This document shows, one piece after another, positions 35,331 to 48,269 of a stretch of DNA of 64,000 nucleotides (its first letter is position 1; every line of letters starts with the position of its first letter). The translations under genes were made by a program, and so were the position numbers. Where the stretch lies: NCBI GenBank assembly GCA_916700875.1, contig CAKAKS010000013.1:11276096-11340095 (forward strand). The letters run 5' to 3'. The notes beneath the pieces were generated by a model. That model was not told the DNA's origin. It made no database searches and worked only from the letters and a program-made list of their open reading frames with translations. Origin of the DNA: Sebastes aleutianus (Eukaryota > Chordata > Actinopteri > Perciformes > Sebastidae).

Positions 35331-36162
35331 CAGGGGAGGGGAACAGTGAAGCATTGTTCAGTGCTTCCTGAGAGAGCTGGCATCAGGATCACAGGAGCTC
35401 TGTCAGCCTGGACCCTTCCTCTCTGTCTCTGTCTCTGGAGTCTAGTCATCTCATTCACTATAGACAGCCATGAGAGACCACATGTCTCTCACGGCTGTCT
35501 TCTAAGGCTAAGAAGTGCATACATCACTCAGACATGTGTGTGTGCATGTGTGTGATTATTTTTCCAAAAGCAGACCAACAGGGACGATCCCAGTTTAGCT
35601 CTTGTATCTGGAGAACAGTAGTTATAAGTTATGAAGGATTAAAGTTCAGGTTCAAAGCCCAAAAATAATATTCTGACAGTCTGAGAAAGCCTTTTCTAAT
35701 TGTTTTGCTCTTTTGGTTTCAACAGTTTCATCACAAAACTATCAAGAGAAACACATTTGTTCGATGTAAATCTGCCGTCTGTACAATGTATGACTACCAA
35801 AACTTTACTGTTTTCTCTATATTATGCTACTTTATATATATATATATATATACCCCTTTTTATCAATCTTCACATTGTCTAAATAAAAAACACATCTCAT
35901 CTTTGCAAAGTTATTACTTAGATTAGGAAATATCTGATAAAAGAATACGTTAACAAGATCAAGAATCCAAAATTTGACGCCAAGTTTTGGTCCTTGACAC
36001 TCTAATACTCAATAATTTGAGTCAAATTTCAGTCTGCACTAAAACATGTTTGAGGTTCAATGCCCAGTCCGACTGATATCATCAGGAAGTCTCAGGTTTT
36101 ATCATATAAACACCAACACACTTTCAGCTCTCCTCTGTTATCAGTGATGAGATCCTCAATAT

Positions 36163-36310
36163 CAGTGGTTCCCAACCCTTTATCCTTACGGCAGCCTTTT
36201 TCTATCATTGAGTAAACTGACAACCCCTGACTGAGTTACATATTTTATGGGTATTTCATATTATATTCAATGCATAACAATAACAGTACCAAACAACTAG
36301 CAAACTGTAC
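36163..36310 (+). mobile_element. Left end of a hAT-like element
   Basis: The tip cagtggttcccaacccttt is typical of widespread vertebrate hAT non-autonomous elements. It is followed by ctgacaacccctgactgag. No matching right end was found. Confidence 0.45.
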
Positions 36311-36499
36311 AATTAACCCACATAGTGAACGCAATAACTGCAGGAAGTCAGTGTAAAACGAGCGATTTGGATTAATTCTGAGCAGATTATTTCCTGTGAA
36401 TGTTGCATCAGAGATGAGTTTTCCTGTTATTTTTAGGAACTTTTAATCTGTCTGTATTTTGTGTTTTTATATTTTTAACAATCATATATACAGTAAAAA

Positions 36500-38235
36500 A
36501 AAATCTCCCTCACCCTCGTGGGGTGGTATCTATGTCTTCCTCAAGCTCGGGTCCTCTACCAGAGGCCTGGGAGCCTGAGGGTTCAGTATCTTAGCTGTTC
36601 CTAGGACTGCTCTCATCTGGACTGAGGCTCAAATGTCCTTCCTGGAATCTGCTGGAGCCACTCTCCCAGTTTGGGAGTCACAGCCCCAGGTGCTCCTAAT
36701 ACCACGGGGACCAGGTCGGCTTTGGCCTTCCACCTTTGTTCCAATATGAAGTCCCACAGGACCTTAGCCCTGTTGTTCTCAACCACCTTGGGTGGTATGT
36801 CACATTGGGATTTGGGTACTTCTAGTCCGTACTGGGTATAGATGTCCCTCTACACTATCCCAGTCACTTGGTTGTGCCTCTCCATGTACGCTGATCCAGC
36901 TTGCATCTTACACCCTGCTACTATGTGCTGGACCGTCTCAGGGGCCTCTTTGCACAGCCTGCACCTTGGGTCTGATCTACTATGGTAGATCCTGGTCTGA
37001 TCTATGGTAGATCCTGGTCTGATCTATGGTAGATCCTGGTCTGATCTATGGTAGATCCTGGTCTGATCTACTATGGTAGATCCTGGTTGGATCTATGGTA
37101 GATCCTGGTCTGATCTACAGTGGTAGATCCTGGTCTGATCTACTGTGGTAGATCCTGGTCTGATCTACTATGGTAGATCCTGGTTGGATCTATGGTAGAC
37201 CCTGGTCTGATCTACTGTGGTAGATCCTGGTCTGATCAACTATGGTAGATCCTGGTCTGATCTACTGTGGTAGATCCTGGTCTGATCTACTATGGTAGAT
37301 CCTGGTCTGATCTACTGTTGTAGATCCTGGTCTGATCTACTGTGGTAGATCCTGGTCTGATCTACTGTGGTAGATCCTGGTCTGATCTACTATGGTAGAT
37401 ACTGATCATGATATACTATGGTAGATCCTGGTCTGATCTACTATGGTAGATCCTGGTCTGATCTACTGTGGTAGATCCTGGTCTGATCTACTGTGGTAGA
37501 TCCTGGTCTGATCTACTGTGGTAGATCCTGGCCTCTATGGCCCTTGTGCTTAGGGCCTGGTCTTGTGCAGCCATGATTAGAGCTTCTGTGCTGTCTGTCA
37601 GTCCATCGTTTTCCAGCCATTGGTAGGTCTTCTTGATATCAGCCACTTCCTCTATCTGACGGTGGTTCATGCCATGTAGGGGCTTGTCCTTCCATGTTGT
37701 CTGCTCCTCTTCCTCTTCACTATCATCAGGTTTCTTCTGTCTGAGGTATTCACTTAGCAGCTCATCATTTGGGGCCATCTTCTTGATGTACTCCTGGATT
37801 TTCAATGTTTCATCCTGGACAGTGGCTCTGACGCTCACTAGTCCTCGGCCTCCCTCTTTCCTCTTAGTGTATAGCCTTAGGGTGCTAGACTTGGGGTGAA
37901 ACCCTCCATGCATGTTAAGGAGCTTTCTTGTCTTGATATCTGTGGTTTCTATCTCCTCCTTTGGCTATCTTATGATCCCAGCTGGGTATCTGATGACTGG
38001 CAGTGCGTACATGTTGATGGCTCGGACCTTGTTCTTACCATTCAGCTGACTTCTCAGGACTTGCCTTACTCTCTGGAGGTCTTTGGCTGTGGTTGACTTC
38101 CTTGCGGCCTCCTCGTGGTTTCCATTAGCCTGTGGGATCCCAAGGTACTTGTAGCTGTCCTGGATATCTCCTATGTTGCCCTCTGGTAGTTCAACCTCTT
38201 CAGTTCTGATAGAGATTGTGTCTATACAAAAATCA
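36500..38235 (-). pseudogene. 5'-truncated non-LTR retrotransposon (LINE), C-terminal ORF part
   Basis: On the minus strand the order is typical of the C-terminal third of a fish LINE polyprotein. First, near 38150-38000, come YKYLGIPQANGNHEEAARKS and KVRAINMYALPVIRYPAG. Then an open stretch from 37913 to 37488 starts MHGGFHPKSSTLRLYTKRKE and includes GGRGLVSV. Then a tandem repeat, and finally DPRCRLCKEAPETVQHIVAG (36975-36900), a CxxC...H...C zinc-binding region. It is broken by stops, and the reverse-transcriptase catalytic part is absent. Confidence 0.85.
36972..37534. repeat. Minisatellite inside the LINE coding region
   Basis: More than 20 units of about 25 bp (gatctactatggtagatcct ggtct) and a shorter 22-bp form lacking three bases are arranged in tandem. 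The array lies exactly between the LINE codons for YHSRSDQ and DPRCRLCK. The unit is itself that coding sequence read in reverse, so the repeat arose from it. Confidence 0.93.
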
Positions 38236-39849
38236 GCATTTAGTTTTTTCTATTTTTGTTTGTTCACACTGAAAAGTGACTACTTGTGGTCATTTGAATA
38301 ATGACGCCCTCTTATAATGAATGTAGCAGGATATGATTTCACTGAGGTTAGATATGGTTGGATGTGCTACAGTATGTGTGTGACTTCCCCAACGGAGACC
38401 ACAGTTCACATCATGTCTGCTAACAAAAGTCAGGGCTGGTTTCTTTTAACCATGACAGCGATCCGTCCCCGACCTGAACAACAGCAGACCAGAACACATA
38501 GAATGTATATATGTAGTGTATAAGGTTTGGAAGGGCCATATGGTTGTTGTGGAAGACAATGAAAATCTATTTTGTTATTTAGCTACGAGGACAGATGTGG
38601 ACCACTAAGACGTGCACTGTTTCACCTCAAAGACCACCAACATGGCCGACTAATAGTGCACGATATTAAATCCCCCGACAGCTCCTCGGTTCTGTCAGTG
38701 AATAAAAAGAAATGATCACAAACCAGATATTTTCTTCTTACATCCGAGTCCAAATCAAACGCTGGCTTTCCACCTAGTTTAACAACCCAACAGGGAGTTA
38801 CATCAGATCTTGTGTGTTGCTGAATGTTTTTAGCATGTGTTAGCCTGCGTTGAGCCGCCGAACCGGCCCGACGGACTCATTGCTTAAGAGCCAAGGGAAG
38901 GACAAGTCGTCAATGTCAACACACTGAGAAAATACTACGCTCGGGGGACACGTTACAGAGACAAGAATTTAAGAGTTATTTGCCAAAATAGGATATATGC
39001 TTTTTTATGAAGAGAGAAGTATGTTGTTTTAAAAGAAAAGCAGCACAACTGCTCAGCAGATTAAGGACTACTGCTAAGATTAGGGTTCCTCTGAAGACAT
39101 GTGCTAGGGAATTAATCAAGTGTTTGTCAGAGGTAAATTCTATTAAAACACAAAGGAGACGTGAGAATGACCTGCTGTCAGCTCGTTGATTTGTTAACGT
39201 TGAATCATCGGGTTGTGACTTGTTCCTGAAATCATAGCTAATGGGGCCAGTTTTGCAATTTTGGGGAGTGGAGTCAGGACTTGGCAAACTGTCGAAGGAG
39301 CACTCAGAAGAGGGGGGAGGAGGGGTCCTCCTCAGAACCGGTCATGTTTAAAACCTGTGGAGCTGTTCCAGTTGCATGCTCCCAGGGCACAGAGTCCCCC
39401 CATCTCTGGAGGGCTGCATGTCTCTACTGGCCTGACTGAATCTCTCACATTTTCCTCTCTGCTCTCCAACAGTAAACCAGAAACACAATGAGCAAAAGGA
39501 AATAACTGACATAATCACGTAAATACCAGTTCCTTGGCTTCAAAAGGGACAACTGGATATTGTTACGATGCAAATCAGCGACATGACGAGGTAACACAAT
39601 AGTCGTGTGACGAGGCTGACTGCGCAGCACACATGCATGATTTGGCTTCAGGATCAGAAAGGTAGATTAAAAATGAAGGAGAAGATTGTGAGAAAGACAC
39701 CAGGCTGTTGGGTGTGCATTACTATTGAAAACAGAAACAACTGGGAGAAGCTAAACTAATGCCTTTTGACATATAACATGCTTCTGTGAGCCCGAACTCT
39801 CTCAGGAATATATTCAGTGTGATAAACTAAAACAGGCCGCGTGGCTCCA

Positions 39850-40330
39850 GGGGTGTCAATCGGTCGCTCAACCACTGTGATCTCGACTTAAACATCTCAA
39901 CAACTATGATGAATGCCATCAAATTTGGTGCACATGTCCATGGTGCCTAAAGGATGAATACAAATGAGTTTGGTAATTCATCCCATTTTCAGCTGGTTAG
40001 TGAGGGTAATATTTGTGGCTTTGAGCGAAATGTGTCAACAACTGTTGGATGGATTGCCATTCAATTTAGTGCCAACATTTATGTCCCCCTCAGGATGAAT
40101 TCTAATAACTTTGGTGATTCTCTGATCGGTTGTCTCACTATAAAGCAAAGAATCTTTGTGTGTGTGTGTGTCCGTCGCATATCTCGAGAACCGTTCATCC
40201 GATCTGCCTCACACTTGGCGGGTGGATTGCCAGGGACCCGGGGGAGTACAGTTGGTGTTGAAGTTGGTGCAAGTTGGATTTGGACACACGACAGGTTCAA
40301 TATTAATCCTTTAAAAACAGACCTCGTTGT
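39850..40330 (+). repeat. Likely dispersed repeat (TGTGTCCGTCGCATATCTCG type)
   Basis: Phrases such as aactatgatgaatgccatca, tccatggtgcctaaaggatg and cgcatatctcgagaaccgtt are of a type often repeated in fish genomes. Internal pieces are partly repetitive (gatgaat...ttggt at 39951 and 40093). Boundaries are unclear. Confidence 0.35.
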
Positions 40331-41173
40331 TTGCATGATATTGTTTAAATCGACGTAAGATAAAAAAAACATAATAGCTGGAGCATTCATTCTTTTTGCA
40401 GCGGAAAGCTAAAGCTTCCGTCTTTCACGTCATCACGTCATGTACGCTCGTGATGACATCATCACGTTACATGTGGAACATAACGAAACTATCAAAACAA
40501 TCTGCTCAGAAAAATGAGCATATCTCAAAAACTAAAAAAATTACATAGTTCAAATAACTTATCTTATCTTTTCTTGTTTCTACATTTAGAAATCTTTTAG
40601 ATTAATATGATTTCTGTGCTTATTTAGTAACAATTTATGAAAAAACATGTCAGATTTTTTTTTTCAAATTTATGACACAATTTCAATACTTTTGTCAATT
40701 ATTATGGTTTTCTGACTTAAATGACCTTATAGCTTTGGTTGTACAGATTTTAGGGATATGAAGCAAGAACTTCATATCCCTAATATATGAACTCCAAGAA
40801 ATTACATCACAATAAGCACAACTACCAATGTAGGCACTGACGGACCATTTCTATTGCAGAGCTCAAAGGGTTGATGAATTTTGAATAAACAAGCGAACAG
40901 CACTCTGTGCAACCCTGCAAGCAGCAGGGGGCAAGCAATCGGCCTGCTCCGAATGATTACTGTACTTGTTTATGACCACATACATGAAAAATGAATGACA
41001 TTCCCATCGGCCTCATTTGCATTTAGTGTTAATAAGCAAATGCTAATATGCTAACATGCTAAACTAAGATGGCAATCATCATACCTGCTTAAAATCAGCA
41101 TGCTGACGTTTACCTCAGAGCCATTAGTGTGATTATAGACTGTTAGTCTTGTTAACACGTAACTGCTAATTAA

Positions 41174-41613
41174 AGGGACTGTTTGTTACTTCTTACACAT
41201 ACAGTATAAATCTACCGGGGCCGGGATCCCATGCGCGCGCTCGCATATATGCGCGCTCGCATATATGCGCGCTCGCGTGTGGCTGGAGTCTCTGCTCCGC
41301 TGCCTGCTTGCCTGCCTTCACTCAAACACCGCGCGCGTTCTCGCTTTCTTGCTCCACCTCTACACGTGCATACGCGCTCACTACACACTGCAGAAGAGAC
41401 CTTCGTCTGGTCAGCTAACATTACTGCCAAGCAGCTGAAATACAGAGTGATATTGTGCTTTTAGCTGACGTGTGTCTCCTCACTGTTTTGTCCGATGCTC
41501 GTTCATGTCTATGTGAGCGAGCAAGCGCGAGCAACAGGACGCTGACTTTAGTTGACTTAACGGCCACAGGTGTCGCTGTTAACAAGCATTTCTGAAAGTT
41601 ACAAATAGTCCCT
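41174..41613. mobile_element. TTAA-target element with CpG-rich interior
   Basis: It starts agggactgtttgttactt and ends gttacaaatagtccct, with inverted tips and TTAA on both sides (41170-41173; 41614-41617). The interior at 41233-41277 has three copies of gcgcgctcgcatatat-type sequence and is rich in CpG. No transposase. It belongs to a different family from the AGGTCCC elements. Confidence 0.78.
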
Positions 41614-42685
41614 TTAAATCAAAATTATATAATAAAACAATCATGTGGAGTTAGTTCAGGTATTCAGGAGTTCATTTATGCTACTTTTCAGCAGTAATTT
41701 TCTCATGCCCGAACTGAAATGATGTAGATGTGTCTTATTTGTCATTTTTTGTCACTGGCTAGACAAAAAACTATTTTAAAAAACAAAACTGTCTCCTATC
41801 CAGCAACAAACCCAAAGAAAATTTCAACCTATCAGAAATGAAATGATCTCTCACTAACTGTACTCAGGGAGAAGTTAAAGCCTGAGAAAAGAAAGCGTAT
41901 CAACGTGATGATAATGTTTCTCTGCATAGCTCGGTTTAGCCTCTGGCCTCGTCTCCATCTGCTAATGGAGCAGAAAGTTGCCTCCTAATCTTGTTTTCAG
42001 CTCAGTGCAGTGATGTGTACGGGCTTTATCTCCTCACTGACATGGACGAGACACTCCCTTAAACTTAATGGACACATACACATGAATGAAGTCTAAACTT
42101 TCATTCTCACATAGAAAAGACACTCCTCAATAACAATTAATCCTTCAACCAGAACAACCAGAGCAGGGAGTGTGTTTTGGCAGAGGCGCCGAGAAGAAAC
42201 GAAGCTACTTTCACTCCATTTGTTGATGTGAACGGGCTCACATCCACTCATCCATGTGTGAACCTCCCCAACACTTCTGCCAGTAGTGGCTGTCATCACA
42301 AGCAGCCTCAACAATAGACAAAGTGTCTCTGCCCAGACGCCACCGTCAGCACATTCTGTTGGGAAGTGTGCTGATTGTATGCAGATGATCTATTACGACC
42401 TACTGGGCTTCCTTTTCTCTCATCGCCACACTGAGAGACAATGCTGAGTGGATGGATGTTCAGATTTTAAGCTGGTGGAAAGTAACTAAGCATACGTAAG
42501 CTAGTACTTTGAGGTACTGTGTGCTACTTTATACTTTCACTCCACTATATTTCATTACAATTTGCATCCAAAACAGGATTATCTTATAAAACATGATGCA
42601 TTACGATAGATTAAACTACCTAACAGTACATAAAGTGGTGACTTAAAAGATGTGTCGGTAATAACAGTCCAATATTATATGTTAA

Positions 42686-43106
42686 AGGTCCATTATTGTA
42701 AAAAGGGAGATTTTCATGTCTTTTATATTATAAAGCAGGTTTAAGTTCTATATAAAAACTGTTAAACCACCAAAACGCTCAAATAACGGAGAAATACACA
42801 CAGCCCGTATGCATAAATTGTGCGTTTGAAACAAGCCGTTTATTTCCTGTTGCAGTGGATGTAAATAACATCAGCTGACAGGAAGTAAACATAGACCCAA
42901 GCTGTTGCCTAGCAACGCAATTCCGTTGCAATTCCGTTGAAATGCGCTAAAACGGAGCGTTTCAGACAGAGGGTGAATACAGGTATATTCAGGCAGACAA
43001 TACGTGGAAAATAAAGGTTTTTTTTTAACATTACAGCATGTAAACATGTTCTAGTAGAAACACAAAATACAAGTATGAACCTGAAAATAAGCAGGATATG
43101 GGACCT
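42686..43106 (+). mobile_element. TTAA-target miniature element (AGGTCCC family)
   Basis: It starts aggtccattattgtaaaaag after TTAA (42682-42685) and ends gatatgggacct. The right flank is ttat, one base off TTAA. It has an internal deletion of about 80 bp relative to the copy at 6375 (the atgatgtcacaaatatac block is missing). Confidence 0.75.
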
Positions 43107-43146
43107 TTATGATAATATAACACTCTGAAAGGGACTAATATCATAG

Positions 43147-43737
43147 ACTGTATATATAGAAAGTGTGCATAGTCACCGTGACATCACCCATTGGTTTGTG
43201 GACTGCCGTTTTGAAGCCTCAAGTTCGGCATTTTGGCCGTCGCCATCTTGGTTTGTGACATAAGAGGGCGGAGCTAAGTACAACCGAATGCTAAATCTTT
43301 TTTTTTTTTTTTAGGTGACCAAAAATGTTACAATTAATTTTAATGAAGTGAAAACACACTTTGAAAGGGTTAAAGTTCTACAACAAAAACACGGACAACT
43401 CCCATACCGGACAATGCCGTGGTAGCGACCTGTCAATCACAAGGTAGCCCCGCCCTAAAGCATTCCCGGCTTTATGGTCTATCTGACTCTAAATGGGACC
43501 ATAATTTACTAAATGAACATCATGCTGTATTGAAGAAGACTTGAAACTAGTGATTGAGACCATAAACTCATGTTTACAATGTTTACTGAGGGAATAAATC
43601 AAGAGAGAAGTAGGCTCATTTTTTCATAGACTTCTAAACAACCAGAGGAGTCGCCCCCTGCTGGCTGGTAGAGAGAATGCAGGTTTAAGGTACTTCAGCC
43701 TTGGCTTCACTTCTCAGACCCGGAGGTTGCTCACTGA
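43147..43737 (+). repeat. Dispersed repeat family F, copy 2
   Basis: Same order of blocks as 21985-22600, including gccgtcgccatcttg, gggcggagctaagtacaa and cttctcagacccggaggttg. It contains the empty-site text gcaggtttaaggtacttcag that shows where the element at 59488 inserted in another copy. Confidence 0.75.
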
Positions 43738-43869
43738 CTAATATGCATAAAGAGTACTTTTGAGTGCGTTTTTGCTGATAATACTTCTGTACCTTTAATT
43801 GAGTAAACCTTTGAATGCAGGACTTTTGCTTGCACTGGAGTTTTTTTTTTATATTGTTGTATTGGTACT

Positions 43870-44360
43870 ATAACTTAAAGCTACTACCAGGAATTTTCTG
43901 TAGATTTTGCCAGTCCCTGTTGACAAAAGCGCTAGTGTTACTGAGCACCAGAGTCCCTTTAGAAAACCTCTCATTGTACTGCAGCCACGTCTGACAGTTT
44001 GCCCCGCTCAGTCCTGGTTCTGGTTCTCCCGTGCCTCTCTTTCCTCCAGTGGGTACAGGTTGTATTCCAGCAGCGTGGTGTCGGTGTTGGCTCCCAGCGG
44101 GGACCGGCAGAGCAGAGAGGCTCCGACTGCAGGTCGAAGGCGGCAGCGAAGTCGGATCTGGGTCTGTCCGCGACGGGCTGGTTGCTGCCGGAGGCCCCGC
44201 TGGAGTCTGAGCTGGAGGAGTTTCTGGTGAACCTGCATGGTTTCGTCTGATTTTGCGTGGAATCGGACCCAGTGGCACCGATGACGAGCATTAATAATAA
44301 ATTCATAGAAACAGCCAATCTTCTCTCTGATGGTTGGTTTGCTTCTGTAGGTCATTCAGA
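43870..44360. other. CpG-rich block, unassigned
   Basis: It has overlapping open frames on both strands (minus 43868-44355; plus 43907-44250), as expected for a CpG-rich segment with few stops. Translations are Pro/Ser/Arg-rich and match no family I know. It may be a repeat like 15200-15665 or a small CpG island. No splice signals tie it to the ligand gene. Confidence 0.35.
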
Positions 44361-44361
44361 G

Positions 44362-45273
44362 GCATCAGTGTTAAATTGAGGCTGTTTCATAACCAGTTAA
44401 AGTTCCTAATAGCAACTTTAAGTAAAGTATCTACATACTTCTACACCACAAGCAAAGATAAACTTCATAATAATTTGGTATAAAAATACAGCTTCAAAAC
44501 GGGGCTGTGATAGTGAAGATTGTTCCATCCACAGTAAAATAAAAAAAACTTTAGATGTGTAATGTTTGCCCAAAATAAATTTATGATCCCAGATGTAGAC
44601 ATTTCTCTGCCAACAGGAAGAAATAAATCAGAAACAAATAAAAGGCTTCGATGGACTTTCATCTCTCTCATCTATTTTGTTAGAAAGGGTAAAATACAGT
44701 TTTATAGACATGTTAAATTATGTTTAGATTCTTGGAGCAAGGTAGGGAAGCCTCCTTCTCAGCTTTATGCACTTTGTTGATTTGACCTTAAATGACCTCA
44801 CCCTGGAAAGAAGCTTGTAACCGGAATGTGCACCGACCGGAACGATTACATGTGCAATCAATTAGACTCATTATGATATTTTGTCCCTGACATTAAAGAC
44901 ATGAGTCATCCTTTTCAGGACTGGGCGACAAGTTGAGACTGTTGAGATGTGACACAGTTCTTCCCGTAAGCGCCCGCTTGGTTTGATCTAATCTAACGTA
45001 AACGCAGCTATCTTCACTCAAGCATCAACATGAACAGTATCGCTGAGACAAAGACAGAAAGAAAGGAACCACAGAGAGAGAAGACAAAAGGAAGAGGTTT
45101 CATTAGAAGACGAGGGGGTCAAGTGGAAAGAAATTAATAAAAACAAAGAACAGGGGTGAAGGAGTGCAGCTCTGCAATCTCCCTCTCCTCATCAGTGCTT
45201 GTTATAGAGTCATTAGCAGAGCTTTCAGACCGTGACGCTCACAACCTCCCTGAAGGGTACACACACACACACA

Positions 45274-45313
<40 letters not shown>

Positions 45314-46402
45314 ACATTTCAGTTCCCAAAGATGTCTTATTCGACCCGCGCTGCCCTAAAATTACATTAAAATGTATGTTTTATTTCAGATGGAAGTCGC
45401 TGCCAAACAGGAGGAGCAGCAAAAGGGGAAAGAAACAATTTGTCCCCCAGAGGAATTGTTGATATAATTGTCTCTTATTAGGCGTCTGGAAATGAATGCA
45501 CTAAACAAGTGTACGTCCAGGAGAAACTCTTGACTAAGTGTTACATAAGGAGTTGTGTTACAGCTGCCTGAGCCAGCAGTCGCTGTGCCAAAACATTTCA
45601 GGTTCTTTCACTCCCAATTCCCCCCCAAGGACAGATACACTTCAGGAGTGAAAGCACGTTTTTTGGAAATGTGCACCAAACCAACAAATAAGTAGCAAAA
45701 CGTGTACAGAAAAGGTAAACAGATGTAACTAAATGAAACAAGAGGAAACAGACTGTGAAATGAGATGATACACTGAAAGTGCAGCTTACTGCATCAGAGA
45801 GTGATGTCACACTATAGAAGACAACTAGTTGGTCTTAGCAGCAGGAAGAAATGACGTGCATGAATGTCCCGTGAACTAACAGGAGCAGGTGGATATCATC
45901 AAACAGCAAAATTACACTAAATATTCAGTTTTTTTCCCTTATTTAAGACAATATTCCTACTTCCTAAGCTGTTTACATGGCTAATGCAAATGAATATTCT
46001 ACTAATATTCCCGTTTACATGCAGCTGTGCATACTCTGATTAACGTATCCGGTGGTGAACTCAGCCTCCCTCTCTCATTCCTTCAACCTCCTTCTTGAAA
46101 AGGTCAGCGTTGTGATATTTGCTCATATCCAAAAATCTGTTGATATCCAAGTCTTTGATAATGTTTAAAAGTAGGTGTGTTTCTCCTTCTTTTCTTTTGG
46201 GCATGAATCTCTGTAAATTGTCGGCTGGTTGGTTTGTGTTCAACGCACAAAGCTGGACGTAAACAGGGAAGCCAGAAAGCTCAGCGCTTGTTGAAATAAT
46301 GAAGCCATGGACCAACAGCACTACAAACATCTCACAGCGATATGGTCAATATTTGCTACAGGGCAGTAAAAGTCTTTGTCTTCCTGTGTGTTTGTCCTGT
46401 AG
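44362..46402. other. End of intron 1, mostly featureless
   Basis: There is one (CA)n tract at about 45259-45310. No supported gene. The last bases form the acceptor of coding exon 2. Confidence 0.45.
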
Positions 46403-46552
46403 GTGCGTAGCCAGGGTGTCACAGAGGAGCTGAAGTGCCTGAGTTTACTGAACGCTCTGGATAAGGACCAGGACATCCCCGACCAGCTGGCCCAGCTCTT
46501 CGGAGAGCCCTGCATCAAACTTGCCGAAGGCATCAAAGCATACATCTCCAAG
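46403..46552 (+). CDS. tnfsf10: Coding exon 2 of the same TNF-superfamily ligand (stalk region)
   Basis: A pyrimidine-bearing acceptor (tttgtcctgtag) precedes a 150-bp phase-0 exon that ends in AAG before the donor gtacgg. It joins in frame to the exon at 4808-5029 and adds residues 75-124. The encoded segment begins VRSQGVTEELKCLSLL and carries two cysteines 25 residues apart (ELKC and GEPC), then an amphipathic stretch IKLAEGIKAYISK. From memory, human TRAIL exon 2 is similar in length (about 46 codons), also ends in phase 0 at a Lys, and has two cysteines in its stalk. RANKL also has two stalk cysteines, so paralogue identity is inferred rather than proven. Codon use is G/C-rich at third positions, unlike the AT-rich flanks, which supports real coding. 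Later exons (rest of stalk and the TNF-homology domain) were not recognised. Confidence 0.72.
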
Positions 46553-48260
46553 GTACGGAAAGAAATGAATAACTACGTCACTGACGTTCAGAAGAAGTTC
46601 AGTACATGCAGAGTTTTTTACTTTATATTTCTGACCGCAGGGGATGGCAAGCAACCGCCACAACTGCTACGTTCACGTTTTTATTTTTAAAATTCTTTGC
46701 AATGGGAGAGCCGCGTATTTACATCATGCTAAAAAACGCCAGCAGCGTGAAAGGACGCTGAGTGTCTATTCTGCACTGAGCGCTCCACATATGGTGTTTT
46801 TTTTCTGGTCGCAGAGGGTTGAAAAAAGTTCAACTCTGGGTAAAATGCTTGTGCGCTCTTCACTGTCACTTTTTTACCATCCAATCACAACGGAGGAAGG
46901 GCGGGAAATCATCCAGAGCAAGTACTCTACTTTGCCAACATTTTTACTTCCGCAAATATTCCGTTGCATAACAACCAGATGCAACCAAAGTGTCTCAGCT
47001 GAAAACGCTTCTGTGTTCTGCATTTAACAATAAACAAGTAGTTTAGTTTTAAAAATGTCATCTTTGTCATTTAAAAAGCAACAATATACCTAATAATAGC
47101 CTAACAATAGAGCTATTAACCCAGGAGACTGCTGTTAATATCCTGTGTGAAACTTAAGGTTAACATTATTTTTAGTAACGTAACCAATGTAGTCATTTAA
47201 ACTAAGTAGTTTTGTTGTTTTGTTTTGTCTCAATTCACAATGTTAATTAACACTGTTTAAAACTGCTATGTAATCTGGGAGAAAATAAAAAATATCCCTC
47301 AAAACATAATTGATAATTCAGTTTAGTTGTATGGGAACGTGATTTTGTAGGAGATAAAGTAGGGTTGTTCTAACTGTAGTCTGGATTAAATCAATACAGT
47401 TGATGGTAAGACGGTTTTGTTGCAGGTGTTTTGTAAAAGAAAAGCAGCAAACAAAGCACAACCAATCAGAATCAGCTACTGTAAAATACGTGTCCGTTAT
47501 AAAGGGAAGAAGGTCAATTAAAAGCTAATAGCACTGCTACATACTGAAATATCTACTTTATATCTCGAGAGTGCTAACTGATCAAATCCAGACTATAATT
47601 TTGAATCTAAATGATATATTTTGGATATTAAATGACGTCTGTGCAGCCGGATCCTATTGACCGCGGGTTAAAGAACAGATGGAGGTCTGTTTCAGCGTGA
47701 AGGAATCTGCTCAGTTCCAGTGAGCTGAGAAACATGTGTGTGTGGACTGATGCAGAACTGAACCGCTGGGGTGGGACTAATTGGACGTATTTGTCATCGT
47801 AATGGAAGAACCTTCAGCTGTGAGGGAGTCACACTCGTCATAGAAATATACAGGGCTGCATGTGTGTTGAATTACACAAACTCAGATGGACAATTGAAAA
47901 GATATAGTCCTAAGTTCCATTTTTATTATTAAAAACAGCAGATGTACTGTTTTTAATAATACTAAAATGACATTCAATAACAGTAATAATGTTTCTCACT
48001 CGTCCAATAATAACGTTATGGCCTGTTTCAACTCATTTCTGGCCATAAGTGACTCCTTAAAACAATAATGAAACACTTACTTAGTAATAAGACAGTGAGT
48101 ATTTATCATTCTAATGTATGCCTGTGTTGGAAACTGCAGTATATGATGGATTGAGTGGAAGAGAAACGTATTAGAAATGTGAGAGCTACAAGAAAGACAC
48201 CTCATTTTTCTCAGTTTGTACCCGACACTGTTGACGCTATACCCAATCTTTACAGTTAAC
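46553..48260. other. Start of intron 2, no gene recognised
   Basis: The segment 46610-46960 (gggagagccgcgtatttacat, aaaacgccagcagcgtgaaa, gcgctccacat) has the look of a fish dispersed repeat, but no ends were identified. The remainder is AT-rich without motifs. Confidence 0.35.
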
Positions 48261-48269
48261 AGTCTAAGT

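Noticed and set aside
34749..35354. 201-codon open frame on the minus strand
   Set aside because: Made of Cys/Val runs from GT microsatellites joined by short unique pieces.
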